From Gemmatimonadetes bacterium T265 (GTDB lineage Bacteria > Gemmatimonadota > Gemmatimonadetes > Gemmatimonadales > Gemmatimonadaceae), in contig BPUI01000002.1 of NCBI GenBank assembly GCA_019973575.1, positions 372,001 to 436,000 on the forward strand: a DNA stretch of 64,000 nt, given 5' to 3'. The translations under genes were made by a program, and so were the position numbers. This document shows, piece after piece, positions 45,620 to 55,097 of the stretch (position 1 is the first letter of the stretch; the number at the start of each line of letters is the position of its first letter). The notes beneath the pieces were generated by a model. The model was not told the DNA's origin and did no database searches. It saw only the letters and a program-made list of their open reading frames with translations.

Positions 45620-46585
45620 ATGCGAATTCTCGTCAGCCGGACCGACCGCCTCGGTGACGTCGCCCTCACCCTTCCTCTCTGCGGGCTTCTCCAGGCGCGG
45701 CTCGGCGCGACGACCGTCTTCCTGGGCCGCGGCTACACGCGCCCGCTGCTCGACGCGAGCGGAGCGGTCGACGAGGTGCTCGACTGGGACGCCGTCGCCG
45801 GCAACACGTTCGCGCGTCGCCGCGACTTCCTCCGGGCGGCGCGGGCGGACGCGGTGCTGCACGTCTTCCCACGTGCGGCGATCGCCTGGGGCACACTCGC
45901 GGCGCGGGTCCCGCGCCGGGTGGGAACGACGCACCGCTGGTATCACTGGCCGACGTGCAATGTTCTCGAGCCGTTGGAGCGGCGGGCCTCGCCGCTGCAC
46001 GAGGCGCAGCTCGACGTGCGGCTGGCGCGGTCGCTGCTGCCCGACGCCGATCTCACGCTCACGCCGGCCGAGCTGGCACCGTTCGCGCGTCTGGCGCCTC
46101 GCGTGCCGGTGGCGCCGGCGTTGGCGCCCCTCCTGGCCCCCGACCGCTTCGTCCTGGTCGTGCACCCCCGGTCGTCGGGGAGCGCGGGAGAATGGCCGCC
46201 GGACCGGTGGCGCGCGCTGGTCACCGCGCTCGACCCCGCACGGTTCCGCGTGCTCGTCACGGGGTCGGCGGCGGAGGGCGCGGCGATGCGGGGGTGGCTG
46301 GAGGTGCTGCCACCGCACGCGCACGACCTCACGGGCCGGCTCGCGCTTGCGGAGCTGATCGCGGTGCTCGGGGCCGCGGACGGCGTGGTGGCCGCGAGCA
46401 CGGGGCCGCTGCACATCGCCGCGCTGCTCGGGCGGCACGTGTTAGGACTCTACGCCGCGGTACGGCCGGTGCACGCGGGCCGGTGGGGGCCGATCGGTCC
46501 GCACGCGGAGGTGATCGAAGCGGGAACGGTCGAGGAGATCGCGGTCGCGCGGGTGCTGGACCGGGTCGGGCGGTGGGTGGGGTAA
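45620..46585 (+). CDS. Glycosyltransferase family 9 (heptosyltransferase-like), member 1
   Basis: A 321-residue GT9 protein beginning RILVSRTDRLGDVALTLPLC, the family start, and ending with the donor-site block VVAASTGPLHIAALLG. GT9 enzymes add heptose or related sugars to lipopolysaccharide cores. It is the only one of the four GT9 genes on the plus strand and the shortest. Confidence 0.9.
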   Translation: MRILVSRTDRLGDVALTLPLCGLLQARLGATTVFLGRGYTRPLLDASGAVDEVLDWDAVAGNTFARRRDFLRAARADAVLHVFPRAAIAWGTLAARVPRRVGTTHRWYHWPTCNVLEPLERRASPLHEAQLDVRLARSLLPDADLTLTPAELAPFARLAPRVPVAPALAPLLAPDRFVLVVHPRSSGSAGEWPPDRWRALVTALDPARFRVLVTGSAAEGAAMRGWLEVLPPHAHDLTGRLALAELIAVLGAADGVVAASTGPLHIAALLGRHVLGLYAAVRPVHAGRWGPIGPHAEVIEAGTVEEIAVARVLDRVGRWVG

Positions 46586-46586
46586 A

Positions 46587-46637
46587 GGAGGGTGAAGCCG
46601 GACGGGCGCGCTGAATCCAGGCCCGTCCGTACCCTCC
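46587..46637. terminator. Bidirectional terminator between convergent GT9 genes
   Basis: Two nested stems, GGAGGGT/ACCCTCC (46587-46593, 46631-46637) and GGACGGGC/GCCCGTCC (46600-46607, 46621-46628), lie exactly between the stops at 46585 and 46652. The structure can form on either strand. No T-run is obvious. Confidence 0.55.
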
Positions 46638-46651
46638 GCTGTACCCGCGGC

Positions 46652-47842
46652 TTACGCGCCTCGTCTGCCGCCGACCTCGGCCCACAGCGCCTCGAATCCC
46701 GCGATCACGGCGTCGACCGGGATCTCCCGAATCGGCCGCCGGTCGTCGGCGTAGACCACGCGACGCGGCCCGCCCCATGCGCCCCACAGGGCGACCGCCG
46801 TATACGCCGAGTACACCGCGACGTACGGCGTGCCGACCGCGGCGGCAATGTGCATGTTGGCCGTGTCGGGGCTGACGACCGCCGCGGCGTGGCGGATCAG
46901 CGCGACGAGGTCCCGCAGGTCTGCCGACGCGGGCGCGACGACCACACGCGACTCGGTCACACGCGACTCGGTCGCCCCGGCGTCGCGCGCTCCCGCGAGG
47001 CGCGCCCGTGCCGCCTGCGCGATCGCCTCGGCCTCGCCGACCGCCGCCGGCGCCGGGGTGATCGCGACGACCAGCTCGGGATGCCGGGCGGCGATCCCGG
47101 CGACGATCTCCGCCGCGACCTCGACGCCGAAGCAGCGCTTGGGGTCGCTCCCCCACGCGGTGAACGCGACGACCGGGCGTCCGCCGCCCGCGTCGTACAC
47201 GAACCGCGCGGCGCGCGCGTCCGCCGCGGCGTCGGCGGGGAGAGCGGCCGGCGGCACGGGAAGCGGCGCCCCGCCGGGCGCCTCCGCGGGATCGCCTAAC
47301 GCGGTGCGTGCCGCGTAGAGCAGCCGGTCGACGACGTGGGCGTGGCGGGGCGGGACGCGGATCGGACACGTGAAGAACCCTGCGTACCGACGCGGGCGCC
47401 AGGCGGACGCGCGGACCGCGCCGCGCGGCGCCACGAGGGCCGCGAACAATCCCTCGCTCAGGTGGCTGAGGACCTTCGTGCTCAGGACCAGGTCGTACCG
47501 GTGCCGGCGCAGGGCGAGCGCCGCGCGCCACCACCCCGCCCGCGTCGGCTCGCGGCGCACGACCGCACGCAGGCGCGGGTCGCCCGCGAGCAGCGACGCG
47601 TTCGCGGCGGACGCGGCGACGTCGATCGCCGCGTCCGGCAGCCGCGCGCGCAGGTAGCTGAGCGTGGGGCCGAGCACGACGAGGTCGCCCACGCGGTGCG
47701 AGGCGACGACGAGCACGCGGCGGATCGCGGCGGGGCGCGGGCCGGCGGGGAAGAGCGCGCGCTCCGCGCGGAACATCCACCGGTAGAGCCGGCGGTCGAC
47801 CCGCCGCCGCCAGCGGCCCAGCGGCGGGCGTCCGTTCGGCAC
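46652..47842 (-). CDS. Glycosyltransferase family 9, member 2
   Basis: A 396-residue GT9 protein. The N-terminal RVLVVASHRVGDLVVLGPTL and C-terminal VVSPDTANMHIAAAVGTPYV blocks are both present, with an extra 40-residue N-terminal lead (WRRRVDRRLYRWMFRAE) shared by members 3 and 4. This suggests the three tandem genes arose by duplication. The start is a GTG at 47842, two bases after the stop of member 3, so the genes are likely translated together. Confidence 0.9.
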   Translation of the reverse strand: MPNGRPPLGRWRRRVDRRLYRWMFRAERALFPAGPRPAAIRRVLVVASHRVGDLVVLGPTLSYLRARLPDAAIDVAASAANASLLAGDPRLRAVVRREPTRAGWWRAALALRRHRYDLVLSTKVLSHLSEGLFAALVAPRGAVRASAWRPRRYAGFFTCPIRVPPRHAHVVDRLLYAARTALGDPAEAPGGAPLPVPPAALPADAAADARAARFVYDAGGGRPVVAFTAWGSDPKRCFGVEVAAEIVAGIAARHPELVVAITPAPAAVGEAEAIAQAARARLAGARDAGATESRVTESRVVVAPASADLRDLVALIRHAAAVVSPDTANMHIAAAVGTPYVAVYSAYTAVALWGAWGGPRRVVYADDRRPIREIPVDAVIAGFEALWAEVGGRRGA

Positions 47843-47844
47843 GC

Positions 47845-49053
47845 TCAGCGCGCGGCGCCCCGGGCCCCCGCGGGCTGCGCCGCGCCGCGGGGGGTGGTGG
47901 GATCGTCCACCTCGGCCCACAGCGACGCGAACGCCTCCGTGACCATCGCCGGCGGGATCTCCCCCACGGGCCGCGTCGTCGGCAGCGCGACCACACGATG
48001 CGCGACCCCGAACGGGCGCCACGGGTTCGGCTTGCCGTCCGAGAGGGCGCGGTAGAGCGCGACGACCGGCGTCCCGACGGCGGAGGCCAGGTGGACGTTG
48101 GCCGTGTCGGGCGTGAGCACGATCGCCGCGCGCGCGACGAGCGCCGCGAGGTCGACCAGCCGCGGCGACGGCGGAAAGACGAAGAGCCGCGGGTCGGCGA
48201 ACCCCAGGCGCCGCGCCGCCGCGTGCGTCGTCCGCACGACGGCGTCGGCGTCGGCGCGCGGGTGCGGCGTCAGCACGAACGCGAGCTCGGGGTGCGCCGC
48301 CGCGAGGGCGGCGAGGATTTCGCCCGCCTGCCCGTCCTGCATCGAGCGGTTGGGGATCGTCGACCAGCAGTTCACGGCGACGAACGGCCCCGGCGGGAGC
48401 GTGCGCACGAACGCGTCCACCCGCGCCGCGGCGTCGGGCGGGACCGCGACCGACAGCGGGTAGCGGTCCGTCTCGGGGAACGCCGGGGGCGTACCGTCGT
48501 ACACCGCGTGCTGCACGACGTGCAGGAAGCGTTCGGGCATGGTGCGCCGGTCGTAGCCGGGGACGCGGCCGAGGTGGGTCCAGAAGCCGCGGTACTGGGG
48601 CGGGCGGTAGACCGTCGCACGCGCCGTGTGTCGCCGCGCCGCGAGCCCCGCGATCCACCCCTCCGGGATGTGTTTGCCGAACACGCAGACCACGATGAGG
48701 TCGTAGCGCTCGCGGCGGAGGACGGGGACGGCGGGGAGCATGCGCCAGCCGCGCGCCGCGAACGGCACGACCCGGTCCACCCGCGGGTCGCCTTCGAGCA
48801 GCGCGGCGTTGCGCCCGGTGGCGAGCACGTCGATGCGCGCCTGCGGCGCGACGGCGCGCAGGTACGAGAGCACCGGCGTGGTGACTAACAGGTCGCCGAG
48901 TGCCTCGTTGGGGTGGACGAGGATGCGGCGGAGCGACGCGGGGGGGAGTGGGCCGCGCGGGGCCGTGGTCGGGAGGACGAGGCGGTAGACGCGGAAGAGC
49001 ACGCGGTTGAAGCGGCGGCTCAGCCGGCGGCGGAAGCGCTCGCGGGCGGTCAT
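47845..49053 (-). CDS. Glycosyltransferase family 9, member 3
   Basis: A 402-residue GT9 protein with the lead RRLSRRFNRVLFRVYRL, the start block RILVHPNEALGDLLVTTPVL and the donor block VLTPDTANVHLASAVGTPVV. It also has NCWSTIPNRSMQDGQAGEIL in place of the usual acceptor-side motif, so its substrate probably differs from its neighbours. The ATG at 49053 follows member 4 by 13 bp. Confidence 0.9.
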   Translation of the reverse strand: MTARERFRRRLSRRFNRVLFRVYRLVLPTTAPRGPLPPASLRRILVHPNEALGDLLVTTPVLSYLRAVAPQARIDVLATGRNAALLEGDPRVDRVVPFAARGWRMLPAVPVLRRERYDLIVVCVFGKHIPEGWIAGLAARRHTARATVYRPPQYRGFWTHLGRVPGYDRRTMPERFLHVVQHAVYDGTPPAFPETDRYPLSVAVPPDAAARVDAFVRTLPPGPFVAVNCWSTIPNRSMQDGQAGEILAALAAAHPELAFVLTPHPRADADAVVRTTHAAARRLGFADPRLFVFPPSPRLVDLAALVARAAIVLTPDTANVHLASAVGTPVVALYRALSDGKPNPWRPFGVAHRVVALPTTRPVGEIPPAMVTEAFASLWAEVDDPTTPRGAAQPAGARGAAR

Positions 49054-49066
49054 CGGGGGCGGGGCC

Positions 49067-50257
49067 TTACGCGCCGGCGGCGGCGAGGGGCGCCGGACGG
49101 TCCGCCCCGGCCTCGCGCGCGGCATCGCCTAACAGCTCGTCGAGCGCGTCGGCCGCGCGCCGCGGGTCGAGGGCGGCGAGCGGGTGCGGCCCGTCGACCA
49201 CGACCGCGCGGAACGGGGTGCCCGACGGAATCCAGTGCGCGATCTTCTCCGTCGCGACCAGGGTGTACAGCGCCACCACGGGCCGCCCGACCGCGGCGGC
49301 GAGGTGGATGTTGGCGGTGTCGGGCGTGACGACGGCCCGCGCGCGCGCGAGCAGCGCGACGAGGTCGGCGAGCCGCGGCGACGGCGGGAGTACCGCGACG
49401 CGCGCGCCGCCGTCTGTTAGGCGCGCCGCGTCGGCCATCGCGCGCGCGTCGTCCGCGGCGGCCGGGGGCGGCGTGAACACGACCGCGAGGTCGGGGTGCC
49501 GCCGCGCGATCTCCGCGGCCAGCTCGGCCGCCTGGGCGACGGCGAGCGTGCGCACCGGGTCCGACGCCCACGCGTTGAGCGCGACGAACGCGCGCCCGCC
49601 CACCGCCTCGCGGAGGAAGGCGGCGGCGCGCGCGGCCGCGTCGGGGGCGACGGCCAGCCGCATCGGGTACGGCGCCGCGTCCGGGCCGCCCGGCAGCGCC
49701 CGCCCGAACGGCGCCTGCACCGCGTAGAGCAGCCGCTCCGCCATGTAGCGCCGCTCCAGCCCCGGGACGCGCGCCCGGTGCGTGAAGAACCCCCAGTAGC
49801 GCGTCGGCCGGAACGGTGTCACGCGCGCGCCCCGCCGCCCCGCGACGAGCGCCGAGATCAGCCCCTCGCGCGCGTGGTGCGGCAGCACGAAGTCGACGAC
49901 GAGGTCGTAGCGCTCGCGCCGCAGCCGGCGCACGACGGGGAGCCACGGCTCGCGGAGCGGCTCGTGCACGAGGACGCGGTCCACGCGCGGGTCGCCCTCC
50001 AGGAGCGACGCGTTGCGCGGCGAGACGAGCACGTCGAGCCGCGCGTGAGGCGCGGCCGCGCGGAGGAAGGCGAGCGCCGGCGTCGCGACGACGAGGTCGC
50101 CGACCTTGTAGTTGGGCAGCACGAGCACGCGCCGCAGCGCCCCCGCGTCGAGCCGCCCGGGGCCAACGTCGGTCGGGAACGCGAGGCGCTCGAGCGCGTA
50201 GAGCAGCCGGTACACGCGCCGGTCCACCCGCCGCCGCAGCCGCGCCGCGCCGGTCAT
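49067..50257 (-). CDS. Glycosyltransferase family 9, member 4
   Basis: A 396-residue GT9 protein with [20 protein letters not shown] and [20 protein letters not shown]. It heads the minus-strand GT9 trio. Its ATG overlaps the nth stop as ATGA, so this glycan operon is physically joined to a DNA-repair gene. The lead WRRRVDRR-like basic helix ([20 protein letters not shown]) may attach it to the inner membrane face. Confidence 0.9.
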   Translation of the reverse strand: MTGAARLRRRVDRRVYRLLYALERLAFPTDVGPGRLDAGALRRVLVLPNYKVGDLVVATPALAFLRAAAPHARLDVLVSPRNASLLEGDPRVDRVLVHEPLREPWLPVVRRLRRERYDLVVDFVLPHHAREGLISALVAGRRGARVTPFRPTRYWGFFTHRARVPGLERRYMAERLLYAVQAPFGRALPGGPDAAPYPMRLAVAPDAAARAAAFLREAVGGRAFVALNAWASDPVRTLAVAQAAELAAEIARRHPDLAVVFTPPPAAADDARAMADAARLTDGGARVAVLPPSPRLADLVALLARARAVVTPDTANIHLAAAVGRPVVALYTLVATEKIAHWIPSGTPFRAVVVDGPHPLAALDPRRAADALDELLGDAAREAGADRPAPLAAAGA

Positions 50258-50973
50258 CCGTCGGCCGGGGCGCCGTTTTCAGGCGCGGCCGACGGGCAGA
50301 ACGCCGCGAGCGTGCACGCGCCGCAGCGCGGCCGGCGGGCGTCGCACACGCGCCGCCCGTGGAAGATCAGTCGGTGCGAGAGCATCGCCCAGTCCTCGCG
50401 CGGGAAGAGCGGAATCAGCTCCTGCTCGATCGCGACCGGGTCGTCGCCGCACGCCAGGCCCAGCCGCCGGCTCAGCCGGTGTACGTGCGTGTCGACCGTG
50501 ACGCCGGCGTTGACGCCGTACGCGTTGCCGAGGATCACGTTCGCGGTCTTGCGCCCGACGCCCGGGAGTTCGACGAGCTCCTCCATGGTGCGCGGCACCT
50601 CGCCGCCGTGCCGCGCGACGAGCCCGCGCGCCATCCCCACCAGGCTGCGCGCCTTGTTGCGGTAGAAGCCGGTCGGCTGCACGAGGCGCTCGACGTCGGC
50701 GACGTCGGCCGCGGCGAGGGCGCGCGCGTCGGGGTAGGCGTCGAAGAGCGCGGGCGTCGTCAGGTTCACGCGCTTGTCGGTACACTGCGCGGAGAGGATC
50801 GTCGCGCAGAGCAGCTCGAACGCGTTGCGATGGGCGAGTTCGCAGTGCGCGTCCGGGTGCGCGGCGGCGAGCGCGTCCCACACGCGCGCGGCGTGCGCGG
50901 GGAGCTCGCGCTTGGGCGGGCGTTTCGGCGCCCGCTTCGCGGCGGGCTTCCGGGCCACCCGCCTAACCGGCAC
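50254..50973 (-). CDS. nth: Endonuclease III
   Basis: A 239-residue bifunctional DNA glycosylase/AP lyase that removes oxidised pyrimidines. The helix-hairpin-helix [13 protein letters not shown] holds the catalytic Lys and VDTHVHRL the catalytic Asp. The four-cysteine iron-sulfur loop has the standard C-x6-C-x2-C-x5-C spacing ([17 protein letters not shown]). A basic Lys/Arg/Pro tail of about 22 residues precedes the core. The start is a GTG at 50973 that lies inside the 3' end of polX (11-bp overlap). Confidence 0.95.
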   Translation of the reverse strand: MPVRRVARKPAAKRAPKRPPKRELPAHAARVWDALAAAHPDAHCELAHRNAFELLCATILSAQCTDKRVNLTTPALFDAYPDARALAAADVADVERLVQPTGFYRNKARSLVGMARGLVARHGGEVPRTMEELVELPGVGRKTANVILGNAYGVNAGVTVDTHVHRLSRRLGLACGDDPVAIEQELIPLFPREDWAMLSHRLIFHGRRVCDARRPRCGACTLAAFCPSAAPENGAPADG

Positions 50974-52666
50974 GGCCCCCCTCGCGCTTCGCCCGCGCGA
51001 ACGCGAGCACGGCGTCGGCGTCGCGCGCGTTCAGCACGTCGGCGGGGCCGAGCCATCCCTTGCGCGCGGCGCCGACGCCGAACTCCACGTTGGCGAGCCC
51101 CGCGGGCGAGTGCGCGTCGGGGCCGATCTCGATCATCACGCCGCGGTCCCGGGCCCCCCGCAGCTCGCGCCAGTCGAGGTCGAGCCGGTGCGGGTCGGCG
51201 TTGAGCTCGACCGCCGCCCCGTGCTCGGCCGCCGCGGCGACGACCGCGCCCAGGTCGACGGCGTACGCGTCGCGCTGGAGGAGCAGCCGCCCGGTCGGGT
51301 GGCCTAACACGGTGAGGAACGGGTTCGCCACCGCGCGGCAGACGCGGTCGGTCATCTCGCGCCGCGCGAGGCCGAAGCGCGAGTGCACGGAGCCGATCAC
51401 GAACTCGAAGCGCGCGAGCGTGCGCTCGTCGTAGTCGAGCTCCCCGTCGGCGAGGATGTCGCACTCGATCCCTTTCAGCACGCGGAAGTCGACGCCCTGC
51501 AACGCGTACGCGTCGTTCACGCGGTCGATTTCGCCGTGCTGTCTGACGACCGCCGCCGGCGTGAGGCCGCCCGCGTACGCCGCGCTCTGCGAGTGGTCGG
51601 TGATGCCGACGTACGACCACCCGCGCGCCCGCGCCGCCTCGGCCATCTCCGCGACGCTCGCGCCGCCGTCGGAGTAGGTCGTGTGGCAGTGGAGCACGCC
51701 GCGCAGGTCGCCGGGCTCGACGAGCGCGGGGAGGTCGTCGGCCGCAGCCGCCTCGACCTCGCCGCGCCCCTCGCGCAGCTCCGGGACGACGAACGACATG
51801 CCGGCGAGTGCGTACAGCTCCGCTTCGTCGCCAACTGAAACGATCGCGCCCCTCGCGTCGCGCACGGCGTCGCCGTCGGGGTGGTCGCTCACGACGTTGT
51901 ACCCGCGCGCCGCGAGCCGCTCGGCCACCTGGGCGACGTGCGCGTCGTTGCCCGTCGCGCGCCAGAGGGCGACCGCGTAGCGCGCGGGCGCGGCGCGCGT
52001 GAGGCGGGCCGCGACGCCGTGCGCGGCCGGGAGCCGGACCGGGACGTCGTCGGGCGCGGCCGCGACCACGTCCACGGTGCCGACGACGTCGAGCCGGCGC
52101 CGCACCTCGCCCGCGGCCTGCGCGGCCGCGACGCCGGGCTGCGCGCGCACGGCCTCGACCAGGCGTGCGGCCTCGACCGCCGCCTCGGGGAAGCGGACGA
52201 GCCCCGCGTTCGCCCGCAGGAACGCGACACCCTGCGCGATCTTCTCGGCCGTCTTCGCCCCGAACCCCTTCACCCCGGCGAGCGTGCCGTCGCGCGCGGC
52301 GCGCTCCAGGGCGTCGAGCGAATCGACCCCGAGCGTGGTGTGGAGCTGGTGGATCTTGGAGGTGCCGAGTCCGGGGACGCGGAGCAGCTCGGCGAGCCCC
52401 GCGGGCGTCTCGGCGGCGAGCTGGTCGAGGAGGTTGCTGCGCCCGTTGGTCACGAGGTCGCGCACGACGGCAAGCGTGCCCGGGCCGAGGCCGGGCGTGG
52501 CGTCGAGTGTGCCGTCGGCGAGCAGCAGCGCGAGGTCGTCGGCGTCGAGGGCGGTCAGGGCGCGGGCGGCGTTGTGGTACGCGCGCGTCTTGAACGGGTT
52601 GTCGCCGCGCAGTTCGAGGAGTTGGCCGATCCGTTCGAGGGCGTCGGCGGCGGCGCGCGAGTCCAT
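50963..52666 (-). CDS. polX: PolX-like protein with PHP phosphoesterase domain; polymerase site degenerate
   Basis: A 567-residue PolX-family protein: helix-hairpin-helix 8-kDa and fingers regions ([24 protein letters not shown]), a palm region and a C-terminal PHP domain. The PHP metal motifs are intact ([41 protein letters not shown]), so 3'-5' exonuclease or AP-endonuclease activity is likely. The palm is not intact: where active PolX has GSxRR...GDxD, this protein has GEVRR...GTVD (residues 186-199), and the third catalytic Asp position is also lost. It is probably not a working polymerase. ATG start at 52666. Confidence 0.9.
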   Translation of the reverse strand: MDSRAAADALERIGQLLELRGDNPFKTRAYHNAARALTALDADDLALLLADGTLDATPGLGPGTLAVVRDLVTNGRSNLLDQLAAETPAGLAELLRVPGLGTSKIHQLHTTLGVDSLDALERAARDGTLAGVKGFGAKTAEKIAQGVAFLRANAGLVRFPEAAVEAARLVEAVRAQPGVAAAQAAGEVRRRLDVVGTVDVVAAAPDDVPVRLPAAHGVAARLTRAAPARYAVALWRATGNDAHVAQVAERLAARGYNVVSDHPDGDAVRDARGAIVSVGDEAELYALAGMSFVVPELREGRGEVEAAAADDLPALVEPGDLRGVLHCHTTYSDGGASVAEMAEAARARGWSYVGITDHSQSAAYAGGLTPAAVVRQHGEIDRVNDAYALQGVDFRVLKGIECDILADGELDYDERTLARFEFVIGSVHSRFGLARREMTDRVCRAVANPFLTVLGHPTGRLLLQRDAYAVDLGAVVAAAAEHGAAVELNADPHRLDLDWRELRGARDRGVMIEIGPDAHSPAGLANVEFGVGAARKGWLGPADVLNARDADAVLAFARAKREGGRAG

Positions 52667-52760
52667 GCGGCCAAGCTAACCGCGACTCGACCGGACCTCA
52701 GCTTATTACCTCCGGGAGGCATTGGCTAACTTCCTGGTCTACTCTCCCGCGGAGTCTCCC

Positions 52761-52997
52761 ATGCTGCAGGTCCCCGTGCACGAAGCCAAGACGCACCTCT
52801 CCCGCTTGCTGGCCGCCGTCGAGCGGGGGGAAGAGGTGGTGATCATGCGCGACCGCACGCCGGTAGCGCGGCTGGTGGCGTTCGAGGAGAAGCGCCGGCA
52901 CCCGGTGTTCGGCGACATGCGCGGCCAGCTCGGGGACATGCCGCCCGAAGCCTTCGCCCCGATGACCGACGAAGAAGCAGAGGAGTGGGGGTTCTGA
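52761..52997 (+). CDS. Phd/YefM-type antitoxin
   Basis: A 78-residue antitoxin. The N-terminal MLQVPVHEAKTHLSRLLAAV and the following RGEEVVIMRDRTPVARLVAF are typical of the Phd/YefM DNA-binding dimer fold; the acidic C-terminus (TDEEAEEWGF) would neutralise the toxin. The ATG at 52761 has a GGAG seven bases upstream; a TTG at 52722 is an alternative. It likely represses its own operon together with the toxin. It is divergent from polX. Confidence 0.9.
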   Translation: MLQVPVHEAKTHLSRLLAAVERGEEVVIMRDRTPVARLVAFEEKRRHPVFGDMRGQLGDMPPEAFAPMTDEEAEEWGF

Positions 52998-53404
52998 GCG
53001 CCGCGCCCCCGCCGCGCCTCCGCATCCTGCTCGACACGCACGCGCTCGTCTGGAACCGCGCCGGGAGCACGAAGCTCTCGGCCGCCGCCCGGGCCGCACT
53101 CGACGACCCCGCGAACGAGAAGTTCGTGAGCGCGGCGACGGCCTGGGAGGTGTGCACCAAGTTCCACCTCGGCAAGTGGCCCGACGTCGCGGCGCTTGCC
53201 GAGGACTTCACGCGGCGGATCGTTGCCGGCGGGTACACGCCACTGTCGGTGACGACCGAGCACGCCCAGGAGGCCGGCGCGCTGCCCCAACACCACCGCG
53301 ACCCGTTCGACCGCATGCTCATCGCGCAGGCGCTCGCCGAGCGCATGCCGCTCGTCTCGAACGAGGCGCTGTTCGACCGGTACGGCGTGCGGCGGATCTG
53401 GTAG
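52985..53404 (+). CDS. PIN-domain ribonuclease toxin (VapC-like)
   Basis: A 139-residue PIN-domain toxin. Acidic metal-binding residues are seen in LLDTHALVW, TAWEV and RDPFDRMLIAQA. PIN toxins cleave tRNA or rRNA when the antitoxin is lost. The GTG start at 52985 overlaps the antitoxin gene by 13 bp, the normal layout for such pairs. A strong hairpin follows. Confidence 0.9.
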   Translation: MGVLSAAPPPRLRILLDTHALVWNRAGSTKLSAAARAALDDPANEKFVSAATAWEVCTKFHLGKWPDVAALAEDFTRRIVAGGYTPLSVTTEHAQEAGALPQHHRDPFDRMLIAQALAERMPLVSNEALFDRYGVRRIW

Positions 53405-53408
53405 TGCA

Positions 53409-53431
53409 GAGGGGCGCTTCGAGCGCCCCTC
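53409..53431. terminator. Hairpin after the toxin gene
   Basis: A perfect 10-bp stem GAGGGGCGCT/AGCGCCCCTC (53409-53418, 53422-53431) begins four bases after the toxin stop and precedes the convergent hydrolase gene. It can serve both strands. There is no strong T-run. Confidence 0.6.
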
Positions 53432-53456
53432 GCCTGCTCCCGCCCGCGGCGCCCCG

Positions 53457-54428
53457 CTACGCGCGAGCGCTCGTGACGTCGGCGAGGAACGGCAGCACCG
53501 CCGCGAACAGCGCCTCCGGCTGCTCGACGTAGGGCACGTGCCCGCACCGTTCCAGCACGGCGAGCCGCGCGCCCGGCACGGCGGCGACGAGCGCCTCGCT
53601 CGACGCGAGTGGGATCGGGTCCTCGCGTCCGTGCGCGACGAACACGGGGCAGGCGATCCGGCCGAGGTGCGGCAGGAGGTCGTAGTCGCCTAACGACTCC
53701 CAGACGCTCTGCTGCACGCGCCCGGTGACGCGGAAGGGCGTGAGGTCGCGCGCCTTGTCCGGGTCGAAGAAGTAGCCCGCCACGGACAGCTCGAACGCGC
53801 GCTGGCGGTAGGCGTCCGGGTCGCGCTCGCGGAGCCCGCCCGCGGCGAGCTCGGCGCGCATGGCGGCGATGCGCGGGTCCTGCGAGCGGCGGGCGAACTC
53901 GCCCTCGAACTGCTCGCGCAGCCGGCGCGTCACGGGCGCCGGGTCGACGAGGGTGAGCGACGCCGGCGCGACGCGGGCGTGTGCCGGCGGCCCGCCCACG
54001 GGCGCGCCTAACGCGGGCAGCACGACGCCCGCCGCGTCGAGCGCGTAGAGTAGCGCGAGCAGCCCGCCCCACGAGTACCCGACGAGGTGCAGCGGCCGGT
54101 CGCCGACCAGCTCCCCCGCGACGCGCGCGAGGTCGTCGACGTGCGTGCGCCAGGTGACGGGGCCGACGTCGTCGGCCGCCGCCTTCGAGTGCCCGCCGCC
54201 GCGCTGGTCGTAGAACACGCAGTCGTACGCGTCGGCGAGGCGGAGGAGTTGCGGCAAGAGGTACCGGTGGTCCGCCCCCGGACCGCCGTGCAGGACGAGG
54301 AGGCGGGGCACGTCGGACGCGGCCGAGTCGGGGCCCGCTGCTTCAGAACCCCAAGTGGCCCAGTAGAGCGGGCGCGTGGTCGTCGTCGTCTCGCCCGCGG
54401 CGCGCGGGGCGGGGATGGGGAGCGGCAT
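53457..54428 (-). CDS. Alpha/beta hydrolase, proline iminopeptidase-like (S33)
   Basis: A 323-residue S33-family hydrolase. The HGGPG oxyanion motif (VLHGGPGADHRYLLP), nucleophile elbow GYSWGG, acid GREDPIP and C-terminal CGHVPYVEQP are all in order, and the FYDQRGGGHS block is diagnostic of proline iminopeptidases and their relatives. It would remove N-terminal proline or a related residue. It is the first of a run of peptide-degrading enzymes. No signal peptide is visible. Confidence 0.9.
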   Translation of the reverse strand: MPLPIPAPRAAGETTTTTRPLYWATWGSEAAGPDSAASDVPRLLVLHGGPGADHRYLLPQLLRLADAYDCVFYDQRGGGHSKAAADDVGPVTWRTHVDDLARVAGELVGDRPLHLVGYSWGGLLALLYALDAAGVVLPALGAPVGGPPAHARVAPASLTLVDPAPVTRRLREQFEGEFARRSQDPRIAAMRAELAAGGLRERDPDAYRQRAFELSVAGYFFDPDKARDLTPFRVTGRVQQSVWESLGDYDLLPHLGRIACPVFVAHGREDPIPLASSEALVAAVPGARLAVLERCGHVPYVEQPEALFAAVLPFLADVTSARA

Positions 54429-54464
54429 GGGGCGAAGATAGTGCGCGCTCCGCCGCCCCCCGGC

Positions 54465-55085
54465 CTACCCCCGGCGCCGTAGCCCGGCGAACATGGCGCC
54501 CACTGGCATCTGAAACTCGGGCACGACACCCTCGCCGCGTGCCACGTCGTGCTCGCCGAGCCACCGGACCGGGCCGGACGGGTGGTAGACCGTCACGCTC
54601 CGGGCGCGCGGGTCGACGACCCAGACGAGTCGCGCCCCGGACTCGAGGTAGTCCCGAACTTTGCCCATGATTTCGCTTGCGGTGTTCGAAGGCGAGAGCA
54701 CCTCGACGGCCAGGTCTGGCGGGAACACCTCGTCGGGGCCGTCCTCGTCGGGTACCCCGTCGGGCTGGCGCGCCGCCTCGACGAACGAAACGTCGGGCGA
54801 GAGGAGGAGCGGCGGTTCGCGGCGCAGAAGGAACCCTGTCGACGAGTCGAATACCTCCCCCAGCCCTCGCGGGGTGACGTGGGCCGCGAGCGCGGCCAGG
54901 ATGCGGGCGGCGACGGAGCCGTGTGCGCGGCGGCCTGGTGACAGGTCGAGGTCCTCGTCCATGTAGCGCAGGACGCCGTCGACGAGCTCGACGCGCGCTT
55001 CATCCGGCAGCGCGAAGAATTCTTCGAGCGTCATGCGCGTCCCGTGGGGCGGGACGTTCTCGTGCGGCGGGGCGGTGACGGCCAT
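54465..55085 (-). CDS. Uma2-family protein, copy 2
   Basis: A 206-residue Uma2/DUF820 protein: MTLEEFFALPDEARVELVDG, LLLSPDVSFV and DLAVEVLSPSNTASEIMGKV with the PD-(D/E)xK-like core. It lies 12 bp downstream of copy 3 on the same strand, a tandem duplication. It is close to a toxin-antitoxin pair, which fits an accessory-gene context, but its function is unknown. Confidence 0.88.
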   Translation of the reverse strand: MAVTAPPHENVPPHGTRMTLEEFFALPDEARVELVDGVLRYMDEDLDLSPGRRAHGSVAARILAALAAHVTPRGLGEVFDSSTGFLLRREPPLLLSPDVSFVEAARQPDGVPDEDGPDEVFPPDLAVEVLSPSNTASEIMGKVRDYLESGARLVWVVDPRARSVTVYHPSGPVRWLGEHDVARGEGVVPEFQMPVGAMFAGLRRRG

Positions 55086-55097
55086 CGTCGGAACCCG

